DNA of 64,000 nt from Coturnix japonica (taxonomy: Eukaryota; Chordata; Aves; Galliformes; Phasianidae), in contig NC_029541.1 of assembly GCF_001577835.2 (NCBI RefSeq), positions 2,785,141 through 2,849,140 of the forward strand, read 5' to 3'. Shown here piece by piece: positions 16,740 through 29,577 of the stretch; positions within the stretch are counted from its first letter, which is position 1, and the number at the start of each line of letters is the position of its first letter. A model generated the notes under the pieces. It searched no databases. It worked only from the letters and a program-made list of their open reading frames with translations, and was not told where the DNA came from. The translations under genes and the position numbers were made by a program.

Positions 16740-18780
16740 TCACTTCCTCCTCCTCATCAGCAGGTACTCCTCGATGTAGTTGATGAAGATGTCGAACTCC
16801 CCCATGGCTTTGTAGATCCCGTTCTCATCCATCTGCAGGTGAAAGTCAGCCCGTGATTCATCACCCGCCCGGCTGCACGTGCGGTGCAGAACCCCAGCTG
16901 TGCTCTCCTTCCACCGAAACCTCTGCTCTCTCCCCACCCACTGAAGCAATGCAGTGGCTGCTCTGAGCTGCACCGTGCTGTGTCAGAATGACTTTAACAT
17001 TTGTGGATCCAGCAGCAAAACAGCCCTTGCAGGCACCCACCTTCTCAAAGGTCTCCTTGATCTGCTTGATGGCTTTGCTCCTCTTCTCGCAGGTGAAGAA
17101 GTTGTGCTGTGGAGGTGAGATGCAATGCATTAACTCAGTGCCGTTCCTTCCTGCTGCTCCTGAGGTGATTCAACCCACGCCGGCTGCTCCAGCAATGGGG
17201 ATGCAGCATTGCTGCAATGCATGCAGGTAAGGGATGCACCCCCCTATCTCCCACATGCCATTAGACTGCATCAAACAGCACTCTGAGCATCCTCCCTGTC
17301 TCTCTGATTATCAGGTATAGAGAAGGGGCAAGGAGGAACTCCATCCCATTGGGTTTTGCTTGTTCTAATTTCTCTGCCCCCCTGCCTGGCTCCTGTTCCC
17401 ATCTCCCTGCCCCAGGGAGACCCAGGGACCACCCCTGCAATACAGAGCCCACTCACACAGCGTCGCATCGTCATCTTCAGGCCCAGCAGCATGTTGCCCA
17501 GGTCGCCCATGCTCTGCTGGTGGCTGGTGCTGGTCTTCATGGCACGGGGCAGGACCTCATCTGTGTAGAATCTCAGCATCTCTGACACAGACTGGCAGCC
17601 AAAGGTACCCTGGGGAGAAGAGGGGACTTTGCTTTTGCAATCTGAACCTCAGCAGCGGTTCTCAGAGGCTGGGGATGAATGTGCATCAGTCCCACTGCAG
17701 GCACCTTGCTGGAAGAAGGATCCATGGGCCAAGTATGACAGTGGGAAGCATCCCAAATTAGGATCGTTTTCCTTTGGTGGAAGGATGCAGTAGGGCAGTG
17801 GACTTGCACTTGAACAGTAATCCTTACCTTAAATTCATCCAGCAGTTCAGAGCTGAGCAGTTGGATGTTAAGTTCGTCATCTCTGGATTGCTGTAGGAGA
17901 ATGCAATAGAAGATGTACTTTATGCAGGCAGATCTGCTTTCCTATTTGCCTCACTCGACTGCTCTTTTTGCTTGTATTTATGCTTTAACCCCCCTGAGTC
18001 CCCATCTCCAGGGGCTCTCTGTGTCTCCAGCTCCTGAGCATCACCCCATGGCTCCATAGTGCTCAACAGCTTTTCTGAGAGGTAAGAAAGTTTTGTTCCT
18101 AATATTAATTGAAAGACTTGCAGCAGGCTTGAAGCCTATTAATATAATAACTAATACAAGCCGTGCTGCTCATCTGGGTGCTCAGTGCACTCCGTGCTGC
18201 TCTGTATGCAGAGCACTGAGATTTGACATTCAGGCTTCTGTGGCTCTGTAAGAGAAAGTCTGTAGCAAAAGATTTCCCTTTTCAGACACTGCTGGCTTCA
18301 TTGAGACCAGAGCTCATTGCCCTGATGGATTTAATCCCTTGCTGCTAAGTCAGTGCGTGATTTGCTATGAGACTTTTAGGGGGAAGTCTGCACAATAAGG
18401 CTCACATTATGAAACATCTCGAGTTCATTACAACTAAAACAAGGAAGAAAAGCCTTTCGTGTTATCTCTCAGCAAGCAATGAAACTAAAGGGCAGCTCAT
18501 AGCGCAGCACACGGCCAAATTGCTTCTGCCCAGAGGAACCTGTTGTTCCCTCACCCAAATCACTCGACTCTGCAAAACAACCCCCTGAGACAGAAGGAGA
18601 AGCATTGAACTGCTTTGCTGTACTTACAAAATAGTCCTTAATTTCCTCAAACTTCACCCTCAGCTCCCGCAGCCGGGCGGGCAGCAGCTCGGAGAAGTGC
18701 AGGCAGGTGGGCTCTGAGCAGCAGGCAGGAAGGGTGCAAGCAGCCAACAGCAGCAGCAGGGCATGGCAGCAGGTCTGCAT
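16740..18780 (-). CDS. IL10: Interleukin-10
   Basis: Secreted homodimeric anti-inflammatory cytokine that signals through IL10RA/IL10RB and STAT3. Exons on the - strand: 18628-18780, 17828-17890, 17457-17609, 17041-17106, 16740-16832. All introns are GT/AG and phase 0 and the exon sizes (153, 63, 153, 66, 93) mirror the human gene; total 175 aa. The first 22 or so residues are a signal peptide (MQTCCHALLLLLAACTLPAC). The helix A block SELLPARLRELRVKFEEIKD, the exon-3 block FYTDEVLPRAM and the C-terminal FDIFINYIEEYLLMRRRK are typical. The four family cysteines are kept (TCLHF, FGCQSV, RRCH, TCEK). The loop reads CHNFFTC; I recall CHRFFTC in chicken, which may be a species difference. A TATA box lies about 100 bp upstream of the ATG. 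Confidence 0.98.
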
Positions 18781-18877
18781 CCTGGGGTCTTTATTCTTTA
18801 TTCTGCTGCTGCCTTTGGTTGGGTGCCACTGGAGGGCAAAGCACAGCTCTGCAGCCTTCACCTTGATGGAGCCGCTC

Positions 18878-18884
18878 ATTTATA
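18878..18884 (-). promoter_or_regulatory. IL10: IL10 TATA box
   Basis: TATAAAT on the - strand, about 100 bp upstream of the IL10 ATG. A start site near 18850 and a 5'UTR of about 70 bases are inferred, which fits the compact IL10 promoter known from mammals. Confidence 0.7.
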
Positions 18885-18962
18885 CTCTCTCAAAGCATCT
18901 CAGTTTCCTTCCTGACTGGTGATATTAAGGGTATAAGTCACTCACTCAATAAACCCAAATGT

Positions 18963-18997
18963 CACTTTGGGTTTCCCGTCAACTTTGGGTTTCCTGT
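18963..18997 (-). promoter_or_regulatory. Tandem direct repeat in the IL10 upstream region
   Basis: ACTTTGGGTTTCCCGT at 18963-18978 is repeated as ACTTTGGGTTTCCTGT at 18982-18997, one mismatch in 16, with a 3-bp spacer. On the IL10 strand the first copy reads ACGGGAAACCCAAAGT, whose GGGAAACCC core resembles a kappa-B or STAT-like half site. It sits about 80-115 bp upstream of the TATA box, two helical turns between copies. The repeat is seen directly; a regulatory role is inferred. Confidence 0.5.
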
Positions 18998-21900
18998 TCT
19001 CTTGACCCCCCTCCCCTCCTCACTACCCATTAAATCTTTTGTGCTTAGACTCTGCATTTTTTTTTTCTATAGCTTGCTTCTTGTAAATTTAAATGAGGCA
19101 TCAGATACAAAACGAAGAAGGAAAGGTGCTGTGTGAGCTCACATCTGCACTTCACAGCCACCTTTTATTTTTAGAAGAATGCTTTGCTCTTGGGGGAAAA
19201 AGTGTTTCTATATTTAAGTCTCCCTACAAGCTGATACCTGTGATCCCCAGCACTGAGCATCACCCAGCAGCACAACACTCAGTGAACCTGTGCAGGTGCT
19301 CCACACTCCAGCATTGCTCTTAACCAACCCGCTCAAACACTCTCACCTCCTTTAGCACCGTGATGCAAATATGCAACACTCTAAATCTTCTTTTCTTCTT
19401 TTTAGTGGAGTTAAAGCAAAGCCAATGTGAATGCTCACAGCACTCAGCTGGTGTTTTATCATGGTCAGCCCTGTGTACTGCACATAGAAACACGATGGGG
19501 ACTTGGGCTCTGCATGCTTCCCTGCTAGTAATGAGAACAACTATCACTTTCTTACTGTGTTTCCTAGCAGCACATGCTGAGTTTTATTACACTCTATCAT
19601 GGGACCCACTGTTTGCACATCGATGTGCACCGCTCACGTGTCCAAGCTGAACATGAAACCTTTTCTTTCTTGTCTTTGGATGCAATTTCGTTTCCAAGAA
19701 ATGGACATCAACCCAAGCCAAGCCCCCAGCACCAGCTGCATGAACCGGGTGTTCTCTCCTCCCCACTGATAACAGTGACCATTGCAGTGCTGAAGATAAC
19801 TCCACTGACGTCTCTCTTTCTTCCGTTTTCCTTTCTTTCACGCTCTCTTGCTATATAGTTTTATACTTGCTTCCTTTTGATGATAAGACTGTCATCCAAG
19901 AAAGAGAAAGCAGAGATTAACTTGGCCTTTCTGGTGGCTTCCTTGAAGGCTTCTCTGCTATTTGGATGCAGCATTCCCTTCATGCTGCCTCCAGCTTATT
20001 GCTTGGGACAAGTCACTCTAATTCTCATTTATTTCAATGCCCTGAGCCTCCTTCAGTGTGAATTTGCAGACCTCACTGAAGGAATTTCTTACAACTAATG
20101 CTGGAAAAATGCAGAAAACACCTGTTTATATTTGATTTAGAAAACAAAAGGAAGTTTTGTGTTAGAACTTGCATGAGTAAGGGCAGATGAAGTGTGTATC
20201 TGTAATCAGGCGAGGTAACTTCTGTAAACACATCAGCATTGAGGGGTTTTATCTGGTTTGTTTTCCTTCTGTTGGCATTGTACCTTTCCCAAGGGCTGGG
20301 AGGGAGAGTTTTCCCAATGAATCACTGCAGGGGCACAGAACTTCTATCTGAATCAGACTGCGTCATGGGGACTGTGCCCAGCTTTTCTTCCCCTGTTTGT
20401 GAGCCTCGGAGTGGTTTCTTCCTTTGACCATCAGCAATGAGGTCGAGAGGCCATGAGGAAGGAGAAGGACAACAGCTGACTCAGGCCAGAATGTGTAGTA
20501 TTAATGTGTACAAGTATTAATGAAACGTGTAGCCATTTCACTGTCGCTGTCCCACAGCTTTGTGCTTTCACCTCATGGTGTAGGTCTTATTTTGGATTCA
20601 AGCTGCTTCAGGTTGGTAGAGCTGTGTGTGGTGGCTGCTGAGTTCCATGGGAACACCAAAACTCCTGCTGGGAGCAGGGACGTGGCATCACCTGGAGCTC
20701 ACCCCATTCTCTGCGCAGCTTAGGACCAAAGCAGTGACTTGGTTGGTCAATCTGAGGAACCCTCCTTTCAAATAGTGCTGTGCTCTACAAGGGTTGCTCA
20801 GCACAAGGCTGAGCTCATTGCTCATGATGTTGGCAACGCAAGTCTTGGGCTCTGGCCATGGTGCTGACTGAGGGGTCCTGGCCTGGGGTCGTCCCACGCT
20901 TTCCTTCCTGCCAAGGAGCTGAGCTCATGTTTCCAAACCTCCCTTCTTCTCAGCAATCTTTGTTCTCCATGAAGTCATCTCAATTCAACACCCAGACCAC
21001 GCTGAGCAGCGCCCTTCTGCAGTTCCCTCCTCCCTGTTTTGGAACCTGCTTTGTTTTTCAGCTGCACACCATGTAAGCCAGTTGCGTCCATTCCACAAAG
21101 GAAACTGCCCTGCACACGCACGATGCTCGATGTGTTTACCTGCGTTTCCTTCACCATAGCAGAGATTTTGACAGTGCAGTTTCACTTTGACTCACCACCG
21201 CTTACTGCTGTGGAAACACATTGACTCTGCAGTACTACGAAGCAGTCGCATGAATGAATAAAGCACCTTTCCTAAAGAGTGTCCGAGGACGTGGGTGTAT
21301 TTCTAAACCTTTAGGAAATAGCTTTCATAATTGCCAAGAAGGTCGTTTCAGGAAGGAAACGTTACTCAAAAGCCTTTTGCACTCTTTGATGCCGGCAGCT
21401 TCCATAGGGGCAACTTCTCCCATTTTATTTTCCCCTCTGGGTCTTAGTCATTGCCTTTGGACAAAGGAACATGGTGTATTTATGGACTATCATAGAACTG
21501 TAGGAATTGCCTAGATTTCCAGGCTGCTTATCATCACGTTTCTTTCCCCCAGTTCCCTACTTCTCATCCATCCCTATTTGCTGTCAGTGTCACCAGGGAA
21601 GTGCTGCCCTTCATTCACCCACTATGAAACACCCATTAGCTCTCTCGGCAGCACCCTCTCTGGTGACTAACAGTTTCTGACACATGAAACACATTGCTTT
21701 TTCTTTATCATCTTTTGCTGTCAAGGCACAAAGTTGGACTTTTCACTTCTGGAAAGCAGCTTTCTAGCACTTGTTTGAATTTGCAGCTTGACTCATCCCA
21801 ACCTCAAAGATAAATCCCAAATTACTCTATGGAAATTCAACCCATGTCATGAATTGTATTGTCATGTAACATCTAAGAGTCCCGGAATAGGTTACTAATG

Positions 21901-24900
21901 ATGAATAGACACTTTTTTGTGACCTTTAATGCAACTTCTACTATGACACAGTCTTACATAAGAATTTCTTAGTAAGTCCTGAACTTCCATTTGAACTAAA
22001 CAAAACTGGAATCCTAAACTAAAAACACTGGTCAATGGAGATTTGGAACTTGCAATATCTTTTTCTATTAGATGAAGGAGTGAGGTGTCACAGCTCATAG
22101 AACTGAATGGATTCTTCTAAGTAGAGTCCAAATAGAATTTCTAACTGGAGTTTCTAGAGTCATTAAGAACATTGCAGTGCATTGCTTAATGCTGGGTTAT
22201 TTAAGCAGCAGCAGCTCAGCACCAAACAGTCCTTTACCCAGTGGGAAGGAGAAGGGAACTGGGGGAAAAAAAGAAAGAAGTAGAGAGAAAAAGTAGAAGT
22301 TTAAAACTATTTTTTAAGGTAGAAAGAAATAGCACTAATGATGATAATAGTATATATACCCGAAGAAGCAATGCAGAAAGCAGTTGCTCACCACCTGCTG
22401 ACCAATGCTCAGCCAGTCCCCGAGCAGCAGCTGCCACCCAGCCAGCTCTCCTCTGTCTTATAGCTTTCAGCAAGATGTCATATGACACAGCACATACATT
22501 AGGCCAGTTAGATCATCATCCCCCCTATGCTCCCCCGGCACCTTGTGCACTCCAGCTCCTTTCCTGCAGGAGAGTACAAGAAGCTGAAACACCCTCAACT
22601 CTGTGCAGCACTGCTCAGCAATGTCTAAAGGATCACTGTATTGCCAATATAGTTTTTCTTTTCATCTCAGACACTGTGAAGGAAATCAGCTCTGCCAGCA
22701 GGCACAAGACCAGCACATCACGGTGAGCTGCAGCTGACAACACCTTGGCAGTGCCACATTTCCAGCCCTGAGCTCCCAGCTGCTGGGCATGAAGCTATGG
22801 GTTTTTTTTTTTTTGCTCATTGCATGTTGCAGAGCAGTTGAGAAATCCTGGGTTTTCTCTGCCGGCCCATTGTGTTCAGAGCAGCATGTGCTGGTTGTGA
22901 TGCTGCGTTGGCATGTATTGTGCCTGTCACCCCACAACCCCTGGGATTCCCCCCATGCCATTGTCACCTGCCCCAAATAGCAGTGGGGTGGATTGGGGGG
23001 GACTGCCTATCTAGCATTGCTGTGAACTGGGCACAGATTTGGTGACAATGGCATCATTGGCCTTAGACAGAAATGTGGTGGCTGAGTCAGGTTGAATTAC
23101 AACTGATATTTCCAAGGCAAAACCAAGGAACAAGGAACGAGTTTCATGATGCAGATTCCCAGCAACAGTCACCCCAGATTTGCTGCTGGCACTGCTGCTC
23201 CTTCAGAAAACTATGCAGGAAAATAGAAGTGCTCAAGTTTTTCATCTTCTTGCATTTTCTTATTTTGAGCTGGTGGTTTGTATTTAGTTCCCCCCAAACT
23301 GGGAGATATCTGGTGGCCATGGGCTGCACTTTGCTTCTATGCCACTTCCAGAAGAAGGGAAATAATCAGCATTTGACCCTCTGTGTGTAAGGAAGCAGAG
23401 ATTTCTGATAAAAAAATAAAAATGAAATCTATTTAATGTCCACCTGGATTTAAACATTCAATGTAAGGTACCTCCTGCTGGGTGCTTAGAGCACAAAGAG
23501 GCAAAGATCAGCAAGAGAAGAGCTGTGGCAGCGCTGCTTTCCATGTCCCTTCAGACATCTGGAAGTGGGAAGTTGGAGATGAGTCTGAATGGTGGAAACC
23601 CCCCTGTGCTGAAATAAATGCTTAAAAAAAGAAGAGATTGGGGAGGCAGGGCGGGTGTGGAGGAGGAGAAGAAGGAAACAAATCAGAAGTGAACTTCCCC
23701 TGCTGGCTGCTGCCTGCTCAGGACAGAGAAGCGCGGCCATTCGTTGCCTTTTCCTCTTGTCTGGCCACAAACTATGAAGTCAAGGAAGGGCGTTTGTTGG
23801 TCACTTTGTGTATGACAAAATTGTGCTGCTGCAATGGATGGAATCTCATTTTCCAAGGGTTCACATGGATAGGCACACACTGGGGGTGGGACAATCCTTG
23901 TGGCCTTCTGGGATGCTCAATGTGAGTGAGTGCTTTGCATGGCAGATCCTTCCTGAAAACATTTCCCATGTTGATGTGCCACATTTCCATTAAGAAATGA
24001 TAAATGAGAAGGGAAACCCTTTGCTCTCTCCATCCTTCTGTGCTCCTCCTCGTCATGGGGATGAAACCTCAAGGCTGTGAAATCTGCACCCTGAACTGCG
24101 CTCAGGGCAATATTAACCCCAGACCGAAACCTGCATGTGAGCTCTGGGTGATGCACAGCTCATGCAATGAAACATGTTTCGGTTTTAGTGAAAGGTAAGT
24201 GGATGTGAGTTGAGCCTGGTCATCAGGATGATTAATTTGTTCCCCAGATAATTGAAAAAATCGAGCTGATAGCTGTCAGTTTCTCCTCTATTAGGCATCA
24301 TTTAGTGCCTGTGCTGTCAGCACGTTTCATGCTTCCAGGCAAACACGGCTCTATGAGACACAGTGCTCAAATTTGGGGCTGATTGCAGTTTGAGTAGTCA
24401 AAATGAAGAACTTTTCTCCAGTTGTGGCTGTGTTTTATTTCATCCCCCTTTGTTCACCATCCCCATCCATTGCAGAGCACACACAGACCCGGGCACTGCC
24501 TTGCTTCTCCAACATGAACTCTATGGAACCCCCCAAACTGCAGGAACAAGTGAAACGCTGCAATAGATGGTAACAAGAAAATGGAAATCCTGATTGCAAA
24601 AGAGGAAAAGGGTTTGAAATTATAACTAAGCCTACATCCAAATTCTACAGGGAAGATGTGTACAGGGCTTCTTGTGGGTTTTAAAAGTAGAAGTCGATGT
24701 TATTCAATTGCTTTTCATGCACAGCTCTCCCCCCAAGGAACACTCTATAGTACAGTTTCGTTTCCCCGCGAGGAGCTGAGCCCTGCTGCCACTGCAGCTC
24801 GGCTTCACTGCCTCCTCTTGCCTTGCATCACTGTCACCATTTGTTAGAGGATCCCAGTTGTTAATATGTCACACACCCACATCAAAAGGCTTCTCAAACC

Positions 24901-25994
24901 TCCTGGAAACTGAGAAGCCTCATTGATTAAAGCTGAGTTTAATCTCATTGGCTGTTTTGAGTCTCTGATATCGGAGATGTGTGTTGTTTGAGAATGGATG
25001 TGTAGCTCAGCACGGGCGCTGATCTTTGCATCATGCATCAGTGGGAGCTTTCATTCGTGTGCAGCAGCAAGGCAGATTTTCTCAGGCTCTTTAACCCCAT
25101 TTTTTGCTGAAATGCTGATTTCCTTATCACGGTGGGGAAAAGGGAAGAAGCGAACCATCAAAGCTCACTGTGAAATCTTGGTCAAACGATCACGAGCACA
25201 ACGTGTGCTCGAGCAGGGACTGCAAAGCCTTATGGAAACCTCCCTTGCTGCTGTGGGGTTGGGGCAGGAGCAATTTGATTCCCCATCCAACTCCAGGGGT
25301 TGGTAGGGATGAGTTCCCTGCTTCGCGCATGCTTGGTGCACCTGCCAGGATTATGATGCTATGATGTGCCTTGTGCGCTTCCCTTTGAGGAAGATGGAAC
25401 TGATGACAACCAGAACATGAGTTCATGCTTTATCAAAGCTGGGTTAGCAAGTATTTAACCCTCACCACCCCCCACTTTCCTACTCTGGTGACTAAATTAA
25501 TGGTTTTCTGCAGAACAGCTGTGCCGATGCGCAAAACCCCTCCGCAAAGATGAATCTTAGAGGAAAAATATTAAAAATCTCTCTCTTTTTTTACATTTAT
25601 TTTTAACCTCTTTAGGTAAAATCCTGGCTTAGTGGTAGCAATGCCAAGAGTGAGTCATGTGTGTGACATCACGTCGGCACTATGAAGGCGGTGGCTGAGG
25701 CAGCGGCACTTTCTGTGATGCACAGCCAGGAGTTGGGGACAGACAGAAAGGACAGCAGGACCCCGGAGCAGAGAATGGGATGTATAGGGCTTCACTATCG
25801 CTATCCTACATGGCTGAAAGAGCTGCAGAGTGATGGTTGGGGTGTCCCCCATGGGATGCTCTGCAGCAGGGTGGTGTCACACCTTGGGGATGCTCTCCCA
25901 AAGCCCTGTGGGGGTGTTGGTGGTGGGGCATGAGCTGCTTTGTTTGCATATGTGATAAGCAATGATAACCCTGGGCTGTGTGTTGGTGTCCTGG

Positions 25995-26018
25995 CCAACA
26001 TAGGCTCTCCTATGTTGG
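25995..26018. repeat. Perfect 10-bp inverted repeat (hairpin)
   Basis: CCAACATAGG and CCTATGTTGG flank the 4-base loop CTCT. The arms are perfectly complementary. There is no T-run as in a polymerase III terminator and no adjoining gene. Confidence 0.8.
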
Positions 26019-26705
26019 AAAGGAACATGCCTGGCAAGGTGGAATGCCTACAAGACATTACAACTACAAACTTCAGGGTAGAAGCTTTGGGTAGAGGAAG
26101 ATCAAAGCTTTTGGGCACTTTACTTGGGTCTCAAACCCTGATGTGATCCCTGGCACTGCCACCCTGCATCAGTGTGAGTTTGGCTCCCTGGGCTTTGGGC
26201 ATCACTCATCCCTAGTGCGCCGGGTGAAGCTGAGCCTGGGAGGCAGAGAGCAGCCTGAATTTCAGTATTATTCAAGTGGTTTTGGTTAGAAACGTGACTG
26301 AGAAGAGGGCACACATTGTACTGCACCTATCAGCCAATTGCTCCGCGCAGAACTCTGAGTCATTTGACGAGTTTACTGAGAAAAACAATTTTCTACTTTT
26401 GTCAGCAGCTGTGGCTGAGCGGGCGGTGCTGCTCTGATAGCAGCTCCCTGGTTTCTGTCGAGAATGGATTGCAGTAATTAAGAGAGAACAGAGCAGTCAG
26501 GTTTTCAGGGCTTGGATGGAGCACTGCAGTGTGTTTCCATGAGAGCAGCAGCTCATACAAGGTGGGGATTGCCCTCCCCCCTGGGTTTAGAGTTCCTATT
26601 TGTTCCAATGGGGGTTGAGGTGGGCTCTGGGTTTGAGAGTCAGGCAGTAGCTTGACAGTGATCCCTGACATTAGGCAATGTCTTGATCAGCTGCATGATC
26701 ACCAA

Positions 26706-27396
26706 TGGAGATGGCAAACCCTACCATGTGCTTTTCCCAAACATTTCCCCTGCCTGGCTGAGCTGGTATTTGTGGATGTTCCCCTGAGGCATGGCACGAA
26801 TTGCTCCCTGAGCTCACATATTATTGCAGCTCTCTGCTATTACATCTGGATTCTTCTTTTATTAAAATGAGTGCAGGCATTTCTGTCGTTCATGTCGTCT
26901 CATTCTGGGGATCTGTGTACAAATCATTATCAGCTTCAGATCTGATACGATGGAGTACCTAAAACTGCTGTGAAATGAGTAATGCAACTGAATGACAAAC
27001 CAAGGACGGTCTGCAAAGCATTATCAGCTCTTATAGCATGAAACTACATTGAGACGTGCTATTGAAACACACATTATCACTCTGAAATCCTTTACTGGAA
27101 ATCTAGACTCAACCTGTGTGTGTGGTCAGTCATTGACAGAGCAGCTCCTATCCAGATCAGGGGATCATGGTGGTGGTTTTTTGGTTGGTTGCTTTTTAGG
27201 ATGAAATAAAAGCTTCTGGATCTCTGAATGATTGTGGTGTTGGGGCCAGCAGGGGCTGGTTGAAGTGCTGCTCAATGTCTGCTTTCCTCTTCTGATTTGA
27301 GATTTGGAGGCAAATTAGTGATGTGGAGGGCTTGTCCTCTTACCTTGTAACCCCTGATCATGGTGACAGTGGAGATGGCAAACCCTACCATGTGCT
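26706..27396. repeat. Dispersed direct repeat of 27 bases (two copies, 664 bp apart)
   Basis: The same 27-base string (beginning TGGAGATGGCAAACC and ending CCATGTGCT) occurs at 26706-26732 and at 27370-27396. The flanks are only loosely similar (both have TGATCA just upstream), so this looks like the conserved core of an old dispersed repeat or of a local duplication. I could not assign it to a known family. Confidence 0.7.
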
Positions 27397-29018
27397 GCTG
27401 TGACCAGTTATTTGGATCCAGCTGCTTTCTGGGCTGTCTGGAAGGATGGAACAGGGACATATCTCATCTCCAGGTTGTAGCCACACATCAGAGCCTGAAT
27501 GACACTGCATATGCCCCAGGCATCCAGTTCCCACTCTACCATCTGATCTCAGCTGCATCATCACACCGTGCTTCAAAAATCCCTACTTCTTTTTTCCTCT
27601 TCCTTTCCAGATAGCATGAGCCACGGCTTGCTGGTTTATTGGGGATATTCTCCTGCTGATGCAGCTGGCACATGGTCCAGACCCTCTGCTATGTGTTCTG
27701 AAAGGGGAAAACAGAGCAGCACCCCATCGCCCATTGACTTCCCCCATGGGGTGGATTTTGCATTGGGTTCCTCACACATTAGTGCTTGGCTAACTGGGTG
27801 CCAGTTACCAAAAAGGAAAAGGTTTTGTTACCAAAAGGAATAAAGAAAAATCCCTTCTTCTCATCTGCAATTTACATAATGAAGTAAGAACTCACTGCTC
27901 TTCCCTCATTTCCCTGCAGGGCTGGGTGTGCACAGTGTGCCTGGGAAAGCTGCAGGCACGTTTGGGTTCTTGCATGCCTCTTCCTCTGCTCTGAGCAAAA
28001 GTTTTGCTGCAATTTTAACAAGCAGCAGCTGGGGATTTGGAAAGGAAGGTGCAGATTAACAGGTATGAGCTGCTGAGGATTGCCCCAAAGCTTTGACAAG
28101 ATGACATGCAGCCTGAGGTGGGTGTGGAGCTGCCTTTGGCTTGTTTCTTTTATAGGGAGTAGGGAGGCATGGTGGGTGCATTTGTGGCCATTTCAGCTGT
28201 ATGCAATACAGCCTGGGCATAAAGCCTATTTGCCTGCCCTGGTGTGATGACGGATATACTCTCAAGATTGAGTTTCTTTATCAATAAATTACTCAGCCAG
28301 CAAAACTCAGTGGCCCACAGGTGTTCACACCCCATCCCTGTATTGCAACAGCTGTGCCCCCAAGGGTGCTGCTCTGCACCATTGTGGGGATGGAGGTTGC
28401 CCCAGCTCCACCAGTGCATCCCCATTGGGTACAGGCAGCCCGAGGAGATTATTTAGCTGCTCATTTGTATGGCTATGTCCAGAAGGAATGAACAACCAAC
28501 CAGCCTGGGCTGTGTGTAATGATCACCTCCATTAACTGAGCTCTTGGAAACCATCTTGTGGCCCCAGGATGTTGTCTCAAAGCTCTTTGTACCCAAACAT
28601 CTCTGGTCCCCTAACACTGAGGATGTGCTTGTGGATATGAGCATCCACCCACCCCAGGAGTGAGCCTGAGAGCAGGGTCCCCTAAAACATGGGATAAAGG
28701 TCCCACATGCCAGAACAGAGCTGGAGAATGGTTTCAGCATCTTCCCAACCCCTGCTGCAGGGCCAGATGCCTCCCACCCAGGTACAACCCAATGGCTGGA
28801 GCTGCCACCCCAGCCTGGTTCTTCCCTTCACTCCCATCCTCCCAATGCTCCGTGCCAGTGTCTCCCGCCCCCAGATGGTAGGGAAACACCTGTGGGTGAA
28901 GGAGTTAGTCCCTATCGCTTGCTAATTAATTCAATGAATTGCAAAGGGAAATAGGAGCTGGGAAAAGCAAGAAAAATCCCAAAAGTTAATCCATGAGCTG
29001 TTTCCTCCCAGTTCCTGG

Positions 29019-29090
29019 ATAAAAACACGTCCTTCGGAGCTCTTTGGGACAGACGTCGGTGGGACAGGTTGACCAGTGCCAACGGAGCAG
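29019..29090 (+). promoter_or_regulatory. IL19: Candidate IL19 promoter and noncoding first exon
   Basis: A TATA-like ATAAAA at 29019-29024 is followed, after about 25 bases, by sequence ending in a clean donor (GGAGCAG|GTAAAG, exon end 29090). The next plausible acceptor (TTATGTAG, ending 29550) opens the exon that carries the start codon. A 5'UTR exon of roughly 29048-29090 is therefore likely, but it rests on splice-site sense alone. Confidence 0.45.
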
Positions 29091-29577
29091 GTAAAGTACT
29101 GGCTTTATCCTTCCACTATGCATCATCTGCATCTCCTATAACCAGGTTCTGCAAGGGTTTTATTTGTGAGTGTCATTGTGAACGCAACCTACGTTCATAG
29201 TATCCATGCTGTTCCATAGGGAAAGTGTAAATATTCCTTCTTTTTTCTCTCTCTCTTGTTACTGGCAAAGAAAGAAGAAATGGGTAAGAGATATCATTCA
29301 GTGTTGCTTTTAAACACATGTACATGCATGTGTACCAGCAGTACTGTATAAAACCTGTGTGTTTCCAGAAATATGACTGTATAGTTTAGTTGTTGGCTAC
29401 AAACCTTGTCAGGTGTACGTTCACTTTCAGTCTCAATCATTTACACACATGAGGTGAGCAATGAATGCTAAACTATTTGTTAGAAGTCTTGATAAGAACT
29501 GTTTGCTATTGGGGGGATTATTATCTTTTGTGCTTTTTATTCTTATGTAGAGGGAAGGTGGTGAGGATACATCAGGT

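Larger units (their letters stand above)
18998..29000. other. Gene-free region between IL10 and IL19
   Basis: IL10 and IL19 are transcribed away from each other across this roughly 10-kb stretch. I found no exon resembling IL20, IL24 or any other family I know. The longest open frame is 22241-22726 (+, 161 codons), starting in a purine-rich tract and without recognisable domains. Other items seen are a perfect hairpin at 25995-26018, a 27-base sequence present at both 26706-26732 and 27370-27396, and an exon-like segment at 27344-27437 (-). Enhancers for the flanking cytokines would be expected here, but none can be proven from sequence alone. Confidence 0.6.

Noticed and set aside
19499-19650. 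Short + strand frame with a signal-peptide-like start (MGTWALHASLLVMRTT)
   Set aside because: No donor site in phase and no cytokine helix pattern follow it, so it is judged chance hydrophobicity.
21480-21520. CATAGAACTG stretch resembling the reverse of a CR1 tail
   Set aside because: Only one partial unit is present and the neighbouring CR1 3' sequence is missing.
22241-22726. 161-codon + strand open frame in the IL10-IL19 spacer
   Set aside because: It begins in a purine-rich tract read as Lys/Glu/Arg and has no recognisable domain or splice context. It is not a helical cytokine.
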